A DNA stretch of 64,000 nt. Origin: Ectocarpus siliculosus (Eukaryota > Sar > Phaeophyceae > Ectocarpales > Ectocarpaceae). Position numbers and translations under genes: made by a program. The stretch lies in assembly GCA_000310025.1 (NCBI GenBank), contig FN649149.1, positions 143,681-207,680 on the forward strand. Reading direction: 5' to 3'. The notes below the pieces were generated by a model, which worked only from the letters and a program-made list of their open reading frames with translations, ran no database searches and had not been told where the DNA came from. This document shows positions 33,454 through 43,989 of this stretch, in pieces; positions within the stretch are counted from its first letter, which is position 1, and each line of letters starts with the position of its first letter.

Positions 33454-34438
33454 GAGAGACAGAGAGAGAGAGTGAGAGAGAGAGAGAGAGAACCGATTTA
33501 GGCAGCAGTGGCAAAGACTGCTGTATACACGCACGGCTTTCGACTTCGATTTTTCAAGTACATCGAGGAGACGGGTGATCGAAGCATACGCCCTAAATCA
33601 TCATACATCACTGTGGACCCATCTACAAGTAAGTGCTGTGGCACTAAGAGATCACGACGGCCACGCGTAGCGTCATTGAAGACACCAGCATGCTTTTTTG
33701 AACATTTGAAAATTGAAATTGAAAATTCAACACCTGCCGCCGCAGCGAGCAGATGCCCGCCCGCAAGGGAAACGTGTGGTGAAACAACCCCACATACGCG
33801 GACTGCGAGGAGTCATCAAGCCAAGGTCTTGCAATCGTCTGCTCACCTGCCGCACTCGTGTCGTGCGTGTGGTGTGGCTATGTTCCAATGAATGTGTTTT
33901 CGGCAGCAGTATTCGTTTTCGCGGGGGAGGGGTTCCGCGATGTGTTCTCGGAGATCTCTGCTCTCGGAGATCGACACATACCTGCACCGCCGCGGATCCC
34001 GACTACAAGGAAGGAAGATGAAAATCCCTCTGGATTCTTGTCGGTGACTGCCATCTAGTCTCAACCCAATGGACAAAAGAACAGAGCACGGTTCCAGGAT
34101 ACGGCTGTGTGCGGACACAGCCGAAGTTGGAAGCGATACCCAGTGAAGCGTCCTTGATGTGTCGTGTGTTGTGTTTTGCAGTATCATTCGTTAGAGCCAG
34201 CGTTTCTTTTTTTAGCATTTCTGACATCTCTGTCGGAAAGTCTGACCGGGGGAACAGTCTACACTACAGCAACCCCGTCACGCTTGGTTGGTTGGTGTGG
34301 GTTGACACCAACGGCACATAACGTAGGCAGTGTACTCGGTGATTCCACGGAGTGAGTACGCCTGAGGTCATCCTCCATCAACAGTCATCCAGATTTTGTT
34401 TCACCGACCTCAACAATGCTGTTGTGCTGGCATCATCA
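33030..34438. other. Non-coding right-hand part of the element
   Basis: No gene is supported here. The clearest structure is a (GA)n microsatellite at 33421-33490. Other open frames are short and arise partly from the low-complexity tract. Confidence 0.5.
33421..33490. repeat. (GA)n microsatellite
   Basis: About 70 bp of nearly pure GA repeat with a few interruptions (gacaga, gtga). It gives the spurious RE/ER-rich and LS-rich open frames seen on the two strands. Confidence 0.95.
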
Positions 34439-34597
34439 GTCAGTCATCCACGGCCAAAATTCAAAATTTTGAATTTCGCCAAAAGGCCACTTCTCGACCG
34501 TGGGTGACGTCATCGGACGACCAGGGATTTTTTCCCTTTCTTTGGAACGGTCCTCAAAAATTTTGGCCAATCAATTAATTGCGGGCACCTTTTCTCT
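34439..34597 (-). repeat. Right terminal inverted repeat
   Basis: Reverse complement of the left end. It shares the outer agagaaaaggtgcccgcaa block followed by the ttaattgattggcca block, the gttccaaagaaagg block, the tgacgtca palindrome (34505-34512) and the inner gtggatgactgac block. It differs from the left end in the AT-rich core, which here contains a perfect 20-bp palindrome (34457-34476). Confidence 0.85.
34457..34476. promoter_or_regulatory. Perfect 20-bp palindrome in the right terminal repeat
   Basis: The arm aaattcaaaa is followed directly by its exact complement ttttgaattt, with the centre between 34466 and 34467. A perfect palindrome inside a conserved terminal repeat is the kind of site a hairpin-forming resolvase acts on. 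The left end has only an imperfect counterpart. The role is inferred; the palindrome itself is certain. Confidence 0.5.
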
Positions 34598-35007
34598 AAC
34601 TTTAAAACTGGGGGTATGATGAGGGAGGGGTAGTTCGGTTGTTCGCGCACGGGGGAGTTCTACGAATCAGACATAATACAGATACGGACGCATTCTCACA
34701 AGCTGACACAAGCGTTAGGACGAAGCTCGCAGGAGGGGCGGAACGGCCAGGAGGGACACCTCTTCCAACCCACACGAATAAATGTGGATTGAAGCTCGAG
34801 AAACATCGACCGAAGAAAAACAAATTGCTTTTAGAGAAGAGACCGGGGATCGTCTATTCTAAAACCAAGTGAATAAACAGAAGTGGGGTCGGAAAAAGTG
34901 GGGGTCGTTTTCGAATTTAGGTTCTGAGAATATCGGCGACAGAAACTGAATCCCTATCGGGCTTCAGATTTTTTTTTGTCCCTCCAGAGAGAGCGTCGAA
35001 CTCACAA

Positions 35008-35481
35008 CTATGCAAGTAGACCGAGTGCAAACAGAAATTCCGCCTGGTGAGCCGTGCTCCTTTTCTTTTCTTCCGTCTGATGATGTACGGGCGGAGGAAC
35101 AAATGACTCTGATACAGACTCAAGCCTCGCCGTTGCCACAAACACGTCCCGATCCGGGTCCACAGAGATAATTTCAACCCCCTTCGACGAGGAGACGCCG
35201 ATTCGACCCATGGTAGCTTGGATACCTCCCACACCAAGCTCGATTTTCAATCCATCATGCATGGATACTTGCTTTACCGAAGAACTGAAGTTATCGATGA
35301 TGTGGCTACCAGCACACACCCGTGCATGCCCCCCATTTTCAAGCAGCTGCCACCTCGGATACGGACACTCCCCATGGTCATGACACTCTATAAGGAATAG
35401 GCAGCAGATGGCTGCAATATACATGCGGGGAAAACGCAGAAAAATCCATATGACGACCCCGGCTTGCCGACTTGCACCCAA
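35008..35481 (-). CDS. Possible exon of an unknown minus-strand gene
   Basis: A 157-codon open frame just outside the right end of the element. It starts with a hydrophobic stretch (MYIAAICCLFLI) and includes a beta-rich portion (MHDGLKIELGVGGIQATMG, then GVEIISVDPDRDVFVATARLE). The composition looks protein-like, but the ends and neighbouring exons are not defined and no family is recognised. It may be part of a secreted or membrane protein. Confidence 0.25.
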   Translation of the reverse strand: MGASRQAGVVIWIFLRFPRMYIAAICCLFLIECHDHGECPYPRWQLLENGGHARVCAGSHIIDNFSSSVKQVSMHDGLKIELGVGGIQATMGRIGVSSSKGVEIISVDPDRDVFVATARLESVSESFVPPPVHHQTEEKKRSTAHQAEFLFALGLLA

Positions 35482-35654
35482 CTACGGTTTTTGCCCTTGA
35501 AGGGAGAAACAGGTGAAATACTTCCTGCCATATTATCTTTTTTTTTTTCATTTTCCTCCCTTCATTGGACTCTGTCGTCTGCCCCTTTGGCCCCCATCCT
35601 CCACTTCTACTAGCTAGACGACCCAACCGAGGTCACATAGGTCACATAGGAGGG

Positions 35655-35890
35655 GGGGGTTGGACCCCCTCCTGCGGTTCCTGCCTGAGATATTTTTATC
35701 GCGGGAAAGAGTACAGCAATCCACTCCCTCGCGACTTATGAAGTCGATGTAGTTGACTCACAACGAGCTTTGCTGCACGTCGCTTCCAACTAAGACCAGG
35801 ATTTATTAAGTGAGAAGTCACTTTGCCGGGACTCGAACCCATGACCTGGCCCTTAGTAGGCTGCGAGGGTACCCACTAGACCACCGGGGC
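35655..35890 (-). repeat. tRNA-derived SINE, copy 1
   Basis: On the minus strand the head (35890-35825) reads GCCCCGGTGGTCTAGTGGGT... with box A TGGTCTAGTGG and box B GGTTCGAGTCC, at the spacing of a tRNA gene. The 3' acceptor half does not pair with the 5' half and no clean anticodon arm is formed, so it is not a working tRNA. A tail of about 170 nt follows with the shared block 'actctt.cgc.-taaaaat...ccgcaggagggg', also present in the copy at 51.3 kb. Confidence 0.7.
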
Positions 35891-36111
35891 GACCATAGTA
35901 TGCCATGTATACCCCCAACACCGTACTTTCGGCGGGTCTTCGTCGTTCTCGCCACGGTGCAATAAAACAAACATGTCCCCCTCCTTGGAGACACAAACAA
36001 ATGCAAACTGATTTGTGAGGACGCCACTGGATGCATAACGGGCGCGAGCTACGCTAATCGAACCTTGAAAACAGCAATTTCATGCACAGGCAAAAACACT
36101 TGGGGGGGGTT

Positions 36112-39100
36112 TCACGCCAAGGAAACGGTGCGCGGGCGACCTGCGCCTTTGGTGGGCACGCCCTTGTCCCTCATATCCCAGGCGCCCATGATGCACACGC
36201 AGTCTCCCTCAACGACAGTGGAGCACACAGATGTGCGGATGTATTGGGCCTTCCGGAGCGGCAGTTCAATCTGTGAAAGAAAGCATGGTCCGAAAGCTGG
36301 GTTACATGACCAATCCGAAGGGAGCGATGTAGTTCGAAGTAATATGCTCAAATCTGACAAACAACGCTCCGTTCGTCCATATTCCGCGGAAAATAGGATT
36401 CCAAGCGCCTCCAAAACCAGTGTGCGCATTTCCAACACTGATTTACATCCAGTTCTTCCGGCTGTCTTAAATAGGCCTACCTTTTCCACATCAAACGGAT
36501 TCTCCGTGATGGTGTTTAGCCCGGCTTTGTCTGCGACCATGGTGAGCACCCATCGCTTCGGCCGGAACACGTTCAGGACGTTGTTGATGATTGATCTGTA
36601 CGAATGTTGCCGCGCGAAATTGACCTAAAAAATTCGGCAAGATGTTATCCTCTTGATCACGAACCCATGAAATCCGATAACGGCGTTTCGTCATTACGGA
36701 GGCGTTTGAGTTTCACTCCCGACCGGTGGCAGGCAACGCAACCGTGAGATCCTCGTTACTATTAACCTGCTGGCAGAAGTGTCAGCCGAACCACCAAAGC
36801 TATCGATGATGCAAAAATGAAAGTAAGGGGTCCAGTCATCCAGTCACCGGAATCACAGCCACGGTGGTTGAAATGAGAATCGATAATGGTCAGTACACGT
36901 GATATATTTCAAAAGCTGCAACGCTTCTCTACTGTGACTATACAACATGACTGGTAGCAGCACTGGAGGAAAGAAAGACGCACCTGTACGACTTGAAGGG
37001 GTTGTTCGTCTCAAAGCTCGCGTAGCTGCAGGATTCCTCCGGAGTGACGTGGATCGTGTAGTACGAGTCGTACAAGATGGCGTTCATTGAATACCTGTGC
37101 CGAGAACATCATTGCGGCTGGATGATGAACATACCAATACGCGCAGCAGTACATGTTACAACCTGGCTCCTGTAGAATTCGCTTTCTCAGGAAACCATAC
37201 ATGCGCGGATTACCGAAAATTCTGCACATTATGTCAAATATCCCAGGTATGTCGCGTGTGCAACATAAACAGTCAGGTTGCATGACAACTTGTCAGTCAT
37301 TCTATAGTCGAGAATATCACACCCGCATGGGTCGAACGCGAAGTCGTCCACAACAGCTCCAGGTACGAGCTCGGCGATCCCAGTTTTCTTTGTCATCTCT
37401 CGGCCAGTTGGGCACGCCTCCTTGTAGAAGTGCTTCGCTGTGTCCGGATGCATGTCGAACATCATCATATTTATCTGATGGGGCACAAAAGGGCAGTAAG
37501 ACAGGGGTCAGCTGACTCTGAGCAAGTAAGCGTGTTGGCTTTCGGCCAGAGCAAGGTCAAATGCAATCACCCTCCTTCTTTGCTACTCAGTTAAGCGTGC
37601 TTGACCTTTCTTCCCCAAAACCAAAAAAGACAAATCTAACCACCATATCCGAAAAAAGGACACAAATTGTCTTCCTTTGTGCTATTGTCTCACCGTGCGG
37701 TCCGTTGCGGTGTAGTCTGGGCGGTCGCACTTATCTGCGATGTAGACGAACCAGTGGTCCCCAGTCACCGGACCCAAAACATAGCCTGCCGTGACAGATT
37801 GGGGCGGGGTGATCCGCAGGGGAAACATCTACGTGAGCGCCTCGGCCTCCAAAATTACATTGTGGTACAGCCACAGGCGTCAGCAATGAAATGTACGGCG
37901 TGAACCTCGGCACAGCTGTATGAAGCGCAGACCACAGTATTCCAAAGGGTCTCACGCAACAACGAACGAGGCTTCCACTCTGAACAATAGCAACGGGGGG
38001 GGACCAAAACCATGCGCAAGTACAAGCCTTACCCATGAGAAAAAAAACTGAGTTCCGATCCTCTAAATTGATTAAAAAACGAGTGTGCGTACCAAGTTAC
38101 TACCGCATTTTACGGCGCCAAGGGGAAGGAAGGTCTCAGAAGCAGCCACAAACCACGACAAAGCTGTTTTGATCCACGACTCCCTTCCAAGCATATTGCA
38201 CCTGCGCCGTTAAGCCGCTTTTCAAGATGTGTGTGCGCCCGTAGATACTGTAGCTCCTGCTCGAAACTGGAGTGGGGAAATAGCTGATCGCTAGGGAAGG
38301 TAAAGTTCTTGCGTGAATAACCCATCCACTCCAGCACCAAGCCCTGCTGCTCGAGTGCTGCTTGCAGGAGTGTAGCCACACAACGCAGGAGTGTCGTTGT
38401 TCCACACGTCTTCATGACAACCTAGGGCAAAACAGGATGAGAAAAAAAACGGTGTCAATCAGTCGATACACGCCAGCAATACGCGTCCACGACACATACA
38501 GCGTCATGGGGGGGGTCAGCGCTAGCTGAACAACGATTGCTGATGAGGTCACGAACTATACGGGGGGACACACATACGGCCGAGTTGCTTTGTGACGCAT
38601 GCATATGAAGTTGTGCATCACTTGCCTTGTGTGGGTAGACGAAGAGACTGCTCTCCGACAGCACATACGCATCAAGATAGTCGTTGGAGATCTGGTGAAG
38701 AATGGTGCACTTTGCGCGTGAGCACATGCGGTCCAAGCTTTGCCTGGTCAATGCTCGGCAGCCTTGCGGGTTTCCGATGCCTGGCTTGAAGCACACCTGC
38801 ACCAACAAGGAAAGCGGTGTAGCCGTGGCTCTTGAGGTTAATCTGAGGCAACGCGCGAAATAACCACGGTGAGATCAACAATATAGCAAACACGTGAGGA
38901 TATTCTGTAACGAGGCGCACATCGAAGGGCCCTGCCGTCTAGTCGTCATTGCTTGCCCCGGTGCACTTGGCCTCCCCTCGCCTGTGGAAATAACCGTTGT
39001 ATTGACGGCATCACACGAACGAGGATCTCAAATGCCGATACGAGAGATGAGTACTTAGTGTATATTTTAGTCGGAAACACCCACGCATCCCGCACCCAAC

Positions 39101-39282
39101 TAACTACTGCTTCCGACGATGAAGCCGGCCAAGGAAAGTACTCCTCAGCCTACACGGATATACTTAGGGGGCGCCAGCAACTCTGCACGCATCGACCGGT
39201 ATCTCACTTCCAGAGTCTTTTCCGGTCCCTCAAAGCACCCGGTGTATTCTCTCTCTTCTCCATCTCCAGCTTGCGAGTCCAC
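36112..39282 (-). CDS. AMD1: S-adenosylmethionine decarboxylase proenzyme, 8 exons seen
   Basis: Makes decarboxylated AdoMet, the aminopropyl donor for spermidine and spermine. Minus-strand exons 39282-39208, 38796-38626, 38421-38202, 37785-37694, 37474-37323, 37094-36984, 36595-36481 and 36270-36112 close in phase and give 364 residues (human enzyme 334). Family landmarks: [10 protein letters not shown] at the N terminus; [13 protein letters not shown] with the Glu-Ser self-cleavage site that yields the pyruvoyl group; [10 protein letters not shown] with the catalytic Cys; [71 protein letters not shown]. The intron after exon 2 starts with GC (AAG|GCAAGT), not GT, and only this junction keeps the frame. 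The start codon lies on an upstream exon I could not place; the 39282 exon begins after a CAG acceptor and has no in-frame ATG. Confidence 0.95.
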
Positions 39283-40763
39283 CTGCACCGAAGAAAGACG
39301 GAAACGATCGACGCGAAGGCCACGAGGCACGTTGGGGAACACCCTCCCTAGATCCGTTGAGGTGCGGTCTTAATGCCCTCCAGGAAGTAAACAGGGTAAC
39401 TGCATCTTGCGGAAGGTGTTACTGCAATCGACTGGGGGGGGTTGTATGAAGCTCCTACCTTGGCAACTCACGCACGCGTTATCGCTCGACTATCACAGCA
39501 TTCAGTCCTCCTGCGCGCTGCTGATACACGCGTAGTTTGGACGCGCTTACTCCAGAACCTTGTTGTAAAAATTCCGTACTAGGCAACAAAAAAGCCCGAA
39601 TCGAGGTATATAGACAAATCAGCTCTCGAGCGCTGAGAGCGCAGCGGCGGGATTCGCAGTCCACAACCACACTCTCCCCTCAACACTACCCGTTCTTGAG
39701 AAAACATGCGCGCACGCTCGAGGTATTCTCCTGCCAAACGTTAATCGTCCGCAGGTGCAGCCCCGGCTCCGAGGCCTAAGTCTATCGAGCAGGAGCAACC
39801 CAGCGTAGCATTGCCCAGCCAAGGTTTGTGAAGGACAATTACAACAAAACGCTGATTGCCAACAGCGCGGCTCTTTTCGAGAAAATATAGATATATTTGT
39901 GCAACAACCATATCATAGACTATGCAATGGATTGGGCAGGTGTACTTGATTGCCGAACACGCTTTCTTTCGCCGACACCACCGCATCGTCTCGCCATTAT
40001 CCCTTGGCATGCGGCATACGACCGAAAATACTTGGGTCTTGGGCACAATGGGCCCCAACACGACCGTCTGAGGCCGCGTGGGGTCGATGGCCCCCCGCGG
40101 CCGGACTACTTGTAGAAGTATAGTATAGACAACTGCTACGGCTCCCTCGAGCGCTGAGAGCGCAGCGGCGGAATTAGGCCTTTCACTCAGGGCGAGACGT
40201 TAGCGACGATTCTTCGGCTTGCCGGGACAGAGGTCCGACGGACGCCTCCTCTTCGGGGTGTCCCCAGGAAAGTCTTTCCACCACCGCCTGCCTGTCGCGG
40301 GGCTGAGCCGTCGCGCGCCGCCACGCTACACCGCCGCGAAGTCAGCCCAAATCGGGCGATTCCCCCCTGCCTCCCAGACGGTCTAAGCCGGGCAACCACA
40401 GTCCATTGTATGAGCAGGTATGTTCGACACCCGTTTGTATAACGAAAAGTTCGGTCAGGGTAACCGGGTTGTCGGTTGTTGCAAGCAGTGCTATCAGGGT
40501 GCAAGAGCACGCTTATACAACAAATAGGTTTGCCAAAACGGCATTACTTTTGTACCATATATTTTTCCAAACATAATTGATGGTTTGAGCAGGTGTAATC
40601 GACACCCGTTTGTATTTTCGAAAACTTGAGTCAGGGTAGCCGGGTTGTCGGTTGTCGCAAGCCAGGTTGGAAGAGCACGCTTATACGACAAACAGGTTTG
40701 CCAAAAACAGTGCCGTCTGAGGCCGCGGCATAAACCCTTGGCATACGGCACAAGCCAAAAAAT
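39283..40763. repeat. Repeat-rich region left of the hAT-like MITE
   Basis: No gene is supported. The 5' exon and promoter of the SAMDC gene should be in the first few hundred bases. Beyond 39.6 kb there are direct repeats of 'ctcgagcgctgagagcgcagcggcgg' type at about 39624 and 40147, and a diverged tandem pair of about 125 bp (40411-40539 and 40585-40708; shared blocks gacacccgtttgtat, ccgggttgtcggttgt and gcacgcttata). Modules beginning ccttggcat.cggca with a GC-rich tail ending in ccgcggcc also recur. Confidence 0.6.
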
Positions 40764-41675
40764 TAGGGCTGTGTATCGGTAACGATATGTTCAAAAGTAT
40801 CGGACCAATATATATCACATCGTAGATCTATCGTGGGGGATGTCGATACTACGATATTCTGGGGGGTTTTTGTGAATGCATAAGGGGCTCCGTGAATCAT
40901 TTATATAGCACACGGAGCCCCCGTACAGCACCGCACAGCACAGGTGCTGTGTGCGCAGACACTGGCAGACAGGGTACAGCAACAGCAGAGTTAGCACGCC
41001 ATGAGTGACCAGCCAGCAGCAGGCGACGACGGAGGGTCCGTTACTGTTAGATCTTACCTGCACACCTGGTTGCTGGTTTCAAGTTTTGTCGTCAGCGTCT
41101 AGAAGAGTCGGAAACCTAACGAACTTACATTTCTACATTTCTTTTTGGCTGTGGCATGCATTTTACTTGCGAAGATCGGTTAGTACCGGAAGGTCTGCTC
41201 GGCGTGAGGCTGGGTTGCATGAGATTGTGAGATTGTGCTGGGTTTGGGTTCTGGGTTTGTTCTGCCTTTTTATTTGCGTACGATGTTTCAATGAAAGTGA
41301 GGACGGAGGCTAGAGGAAGGAGGATGGGTTGTGAAACCTGAAACCTACTTTCTCCTTCGTTTTAGCAAGATGTTTCAGAGCAGCTTGTTCATGAATATAT
41401 TCAGTGTGTACATCAAGGAAATTTCCCCAACAATATTTCTGATTTTCCAGTACAAACTTCATTTTTTTGTGTTTCGCACTCGAGTCCGGCATCATCTGAG
41501 AGGCCCAAAATCGCCCAAAAAAATAGCTCTAGTGAAGCCAAATCGCGTAAAAATACGCCTCCGGCGAGGCCCCCTCAGCCGGGGGGGGGCTGAGGGAGGC
41601 TCGCTTCGCTCGCCGCTCGCTTCGCCGAAACACGATATATATTATATCGTTTTATGCTACCGATACACAGCCCCA
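40764..41675. mobile_element. hAT-like MITE, 912 bp, no coding capacity
   Basis: The ends are inverted: TAGGGCTGTGTATCGGTA at 40764 and its complement ending at 41675 (TGGGGCTGTGTATCGGTA read inward). They are flanked by an 8-bp near-duplication, caaaaaat (40756-40763) and ccaaaaat (41676-41683). The T(A/G)GGG end and 8-bp target duplication are the hAT signature. The element interrupts a copy of the local 'ccttggcat' repeat, whose continuation (acttccgtctgagg...) picks up right after it. No transposase frame is present inside, so it would depend on a helper in trans. Confidence 0.75.
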
Positions 41676-42100
41676 CCAAAAATACTTCCGTCTGAGGCAA
41701 TGGGCCCCCAAAACTCCGTCTCACCGCGGGGACCCTGCCCCCGCGGCAGTATGTTGGAGCCTTTCCCCCGGCACTGCGTGTCAACCTTTCAGGGATCAAA
41801 TCCCGGAGAATTTCCTGTTTCGTAGCACTTCTGAGTAACTCAAGCTTTTGGTTGTTGGCTTTTGCGGCTTATGTCGATCCTTTCGTATCGTTGATAACTT
41901 TCCACCATCTGACCAACCAATGGTAAACGATAGCGCCAAAGCTTGGGTCTCGGCATCATCCCTTGGCATGCGGCACATGCGCTAGAACACTTCCGTTTGA
42001 GGCAATGGGCCCCAACACTTCTCCGTCTGAGGTCGCGGGGGGCCGATAGGCCCCCGCGGCCCCGGCGTAATTGTATTGTAACTACAATCTTTCGAAGTCC
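41676..42100. repeat. GC-rich repeat modules right of the MITE
   Basis: Two further copies of the local repeat (about 41683-41790 and 41958-42072) share 'gaggcaatgggcccc' and 'ccgtctgagg.cgcggggg', including a hairpin-forming ggggggccgataggcccccgcggcc-type block. No gene is supported. Confidence 0.6.
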
Positions 42101-42742
42101 ACTGCTGTTTTACGCCTCGAGGAAACCATCCAGTGAAGAACCATCGTCATCGGAACATAGGTCAACACATGGGGATACCAACAAAACATATACCAGTTTG
42201 TAGCCACACCGCAGACAAGTGGCGCCACAATAACTAAAGTGTAAACATTCGGCAACAAAACGACACCCGTGATGCACCAGATCTCGCACAAAACGTGCAA
42301 GCATATGTGTATGTATCATTTCGCCTGTTTTTGTGCTTCGGGACATCTTTCGCTGGCGCAAGTCAATCGTTTCTCACGCTTCCTTCTAAGGGGCACGCGG
42401 GGGGGTCGTCCGCACAATAACGCGCACGCCCGAGGACCACTGTCCAGCCGTGGCGCGTGTGCTTGACGCCCAAAGTTGAAAAAACTGGCTCTATACCCTG
42501 GGGATGTGTTTCGCGCGAAAAAGCCTTCGCAAGAAATACAAATTAATCTGCTTTGCGTCCCCAGAAAAAAATGATGCCTGTGCAACGCACACATGTTCCA
42601 CAGATCATGGAAACATGAATACGTAAGAGTGAGTAATCAAACGCAGCGGATTACAGCAAACAGTAGGGCCTGCAGCAAAGACGCCACTAGCCAACACGCA
42701 CACACATGCGAAAAATTACTTTGAGAAAAAAATTCCCCTCAC

Positions 42743-42850
42743 AGGTTGGTTGCACATGACGCAAATTTCAGGCAATTTCTTCAGCAGGTTGTACGCGAAA
42801 CCAGTAATACCGAACGTCATGACTTTGAGATGTAACGAGCAACGATGCGA
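42743..42850 (-). CDS. Possible exon with a CxxC motif
   Basis: On the minus strand VMTFGITGFAYNLLKKLP leads into EICVMCNQP and a GTGAGG donor (exon ends 42743, phase 0). The helical stretch plus CxxC looks coding, but the acceptor is uncertain and no neighbouring exon was fixed. It might belong to the same minus-strand gene as the exons at 44.0-44.6 kb. Confidence 0.25.
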
Positions 42851-43989
42851 CCGCGATGACATTGACCATGGCCTCTTGCGTCGCTCCCGGGAGGCAAGCC
42901 ACCTGTCTCCCGAAAGGCGGGCCTGGTACAATAGATGGCCCCAATTCAATGCCCGATGCATGGGATGGGAGAACGAAAGTCCTTTTGAGAACTGGGGTAT
43001 GCGTACATGATATGTGTATTCCACGCCAGTGGTATCTCTCTAAACAGGTTACCTACGTCATTTAGGAAGCGGAGGCCATAGTGATGGTTTGGAGATTGGA
43101 CCAGTTGGCTGATCACATAAATTAGTCAAAAACTCCCTGTCGCTACAACGCATCTGCGCCGTTCGAAAACTCAACAGCAGTTCCAAGTTTGGCAGGGGAC
43201 GACAGATGCCCTTTTGTTTCTGTTGGCACAGAAACCAACAGTCGCAGAATATTCGAAGTGTGTGTAGCGGACGATATCGGGAACAAAGCAACCCGCCTAA
43301 TCTGCCGAGATAGCGACCAAAAACACCATCCGGAATAGGTGTTTTGATAATGTTTTGACCTTACGGGGTAAATCGTCAGAAATGAGCCAAGGACCACGAG
43401 GCGGTACGCGAGACCAGGTGCTTTACTTTACTGTATCGGGTGCTGTTTTCGCCGTACTGCTGGCTGCGGAACCGGGAGTAACACTTCGGGGAAATTGTTC
43501 AAATTTTTCCTCAAACATTTGCACGTGTGCAGCGATGGACAGCGGTGACTTACAGGAAGAAACTTTTATCAGGAAACATGACTACAAACACACAAAGACT
43601 CCCATTCGAGATATGGCCACAGTCGAACCGGATGTGTTGAAGTCTTTACAGTAGTGAATGAAGGGAAACTGGCTGTGGGTAATACAAACTCTACATGCAT
43701 GCCAACAGGGGTTGGGAGGTGCGGTTTACATAGGGGGGACCAAGGGGGACGCAATTTCATTGTTGTTGTTGTTGTCTTCACATTAAACTCGTGTCAGTTG
43801 CCGATCCCACAATCTAGCAAAGACGCGGTCCGTGGTCACAAAAATGCTAGAGCCATCAGAAGATCCAAAGAACACGCAAACTATATAGCAAGAAAAGCTA
43901 CACAAGCCCGAAGAGGTACACCTACATCTTCATGGAGTACCACGTACGCTATGAGAATTCCAGGTTGCTTTGTCAGTAGTAAATAAAAA

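Larger units (their letters stand above)
20342..34597 (+). mobile_element. 14-kb inverted-repeat element with polymerase/helicase and telomere-resolvase-like genes
   Basis: The boundaries are set by inverted repeats. The sequence from 20342 (agagaaaaggtgcccgc...) reappears on the opposite strand ending at 34597 and stays alignable, with small gaps, for about 155 bp. A second direct copy of the left end at 21793 gives an inner unit of 12.8 kb (21793-34597). Contents: a truncated first copy of the big gene; a 1,449-codon polymerase-like/helicase/HNH gene; a telomere-resolvase-like gene; and a spliced minus-strand gene of unknown function. The two plus-strand genes are uninterrupted by introns and only about 50-80 nt apart, unlike every host gene in the window. 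No target-site duplication is visible. No capsid, packaging ATPase, DDE integrase or classic transposase was recognised, so it is neither a standard Polinton nor a cut-and-paste transposon. Element limits are well supported; the classification is open. Confidence 0.75.

Noticed and set aside
33309-33578. RE-rich and LS-rich open frames
   Set aside because: Produced by the (GA)n microsatellite.
35825-35890. Functional tRNA gene on the minus strand
   Set aside because: Box A and box B are present, but the acceptor halves do not pair and no proper anticodon arm is formed; a similar degenerate copy with a shared tail lies at 51.3 kb, so a SINE is the better reading.
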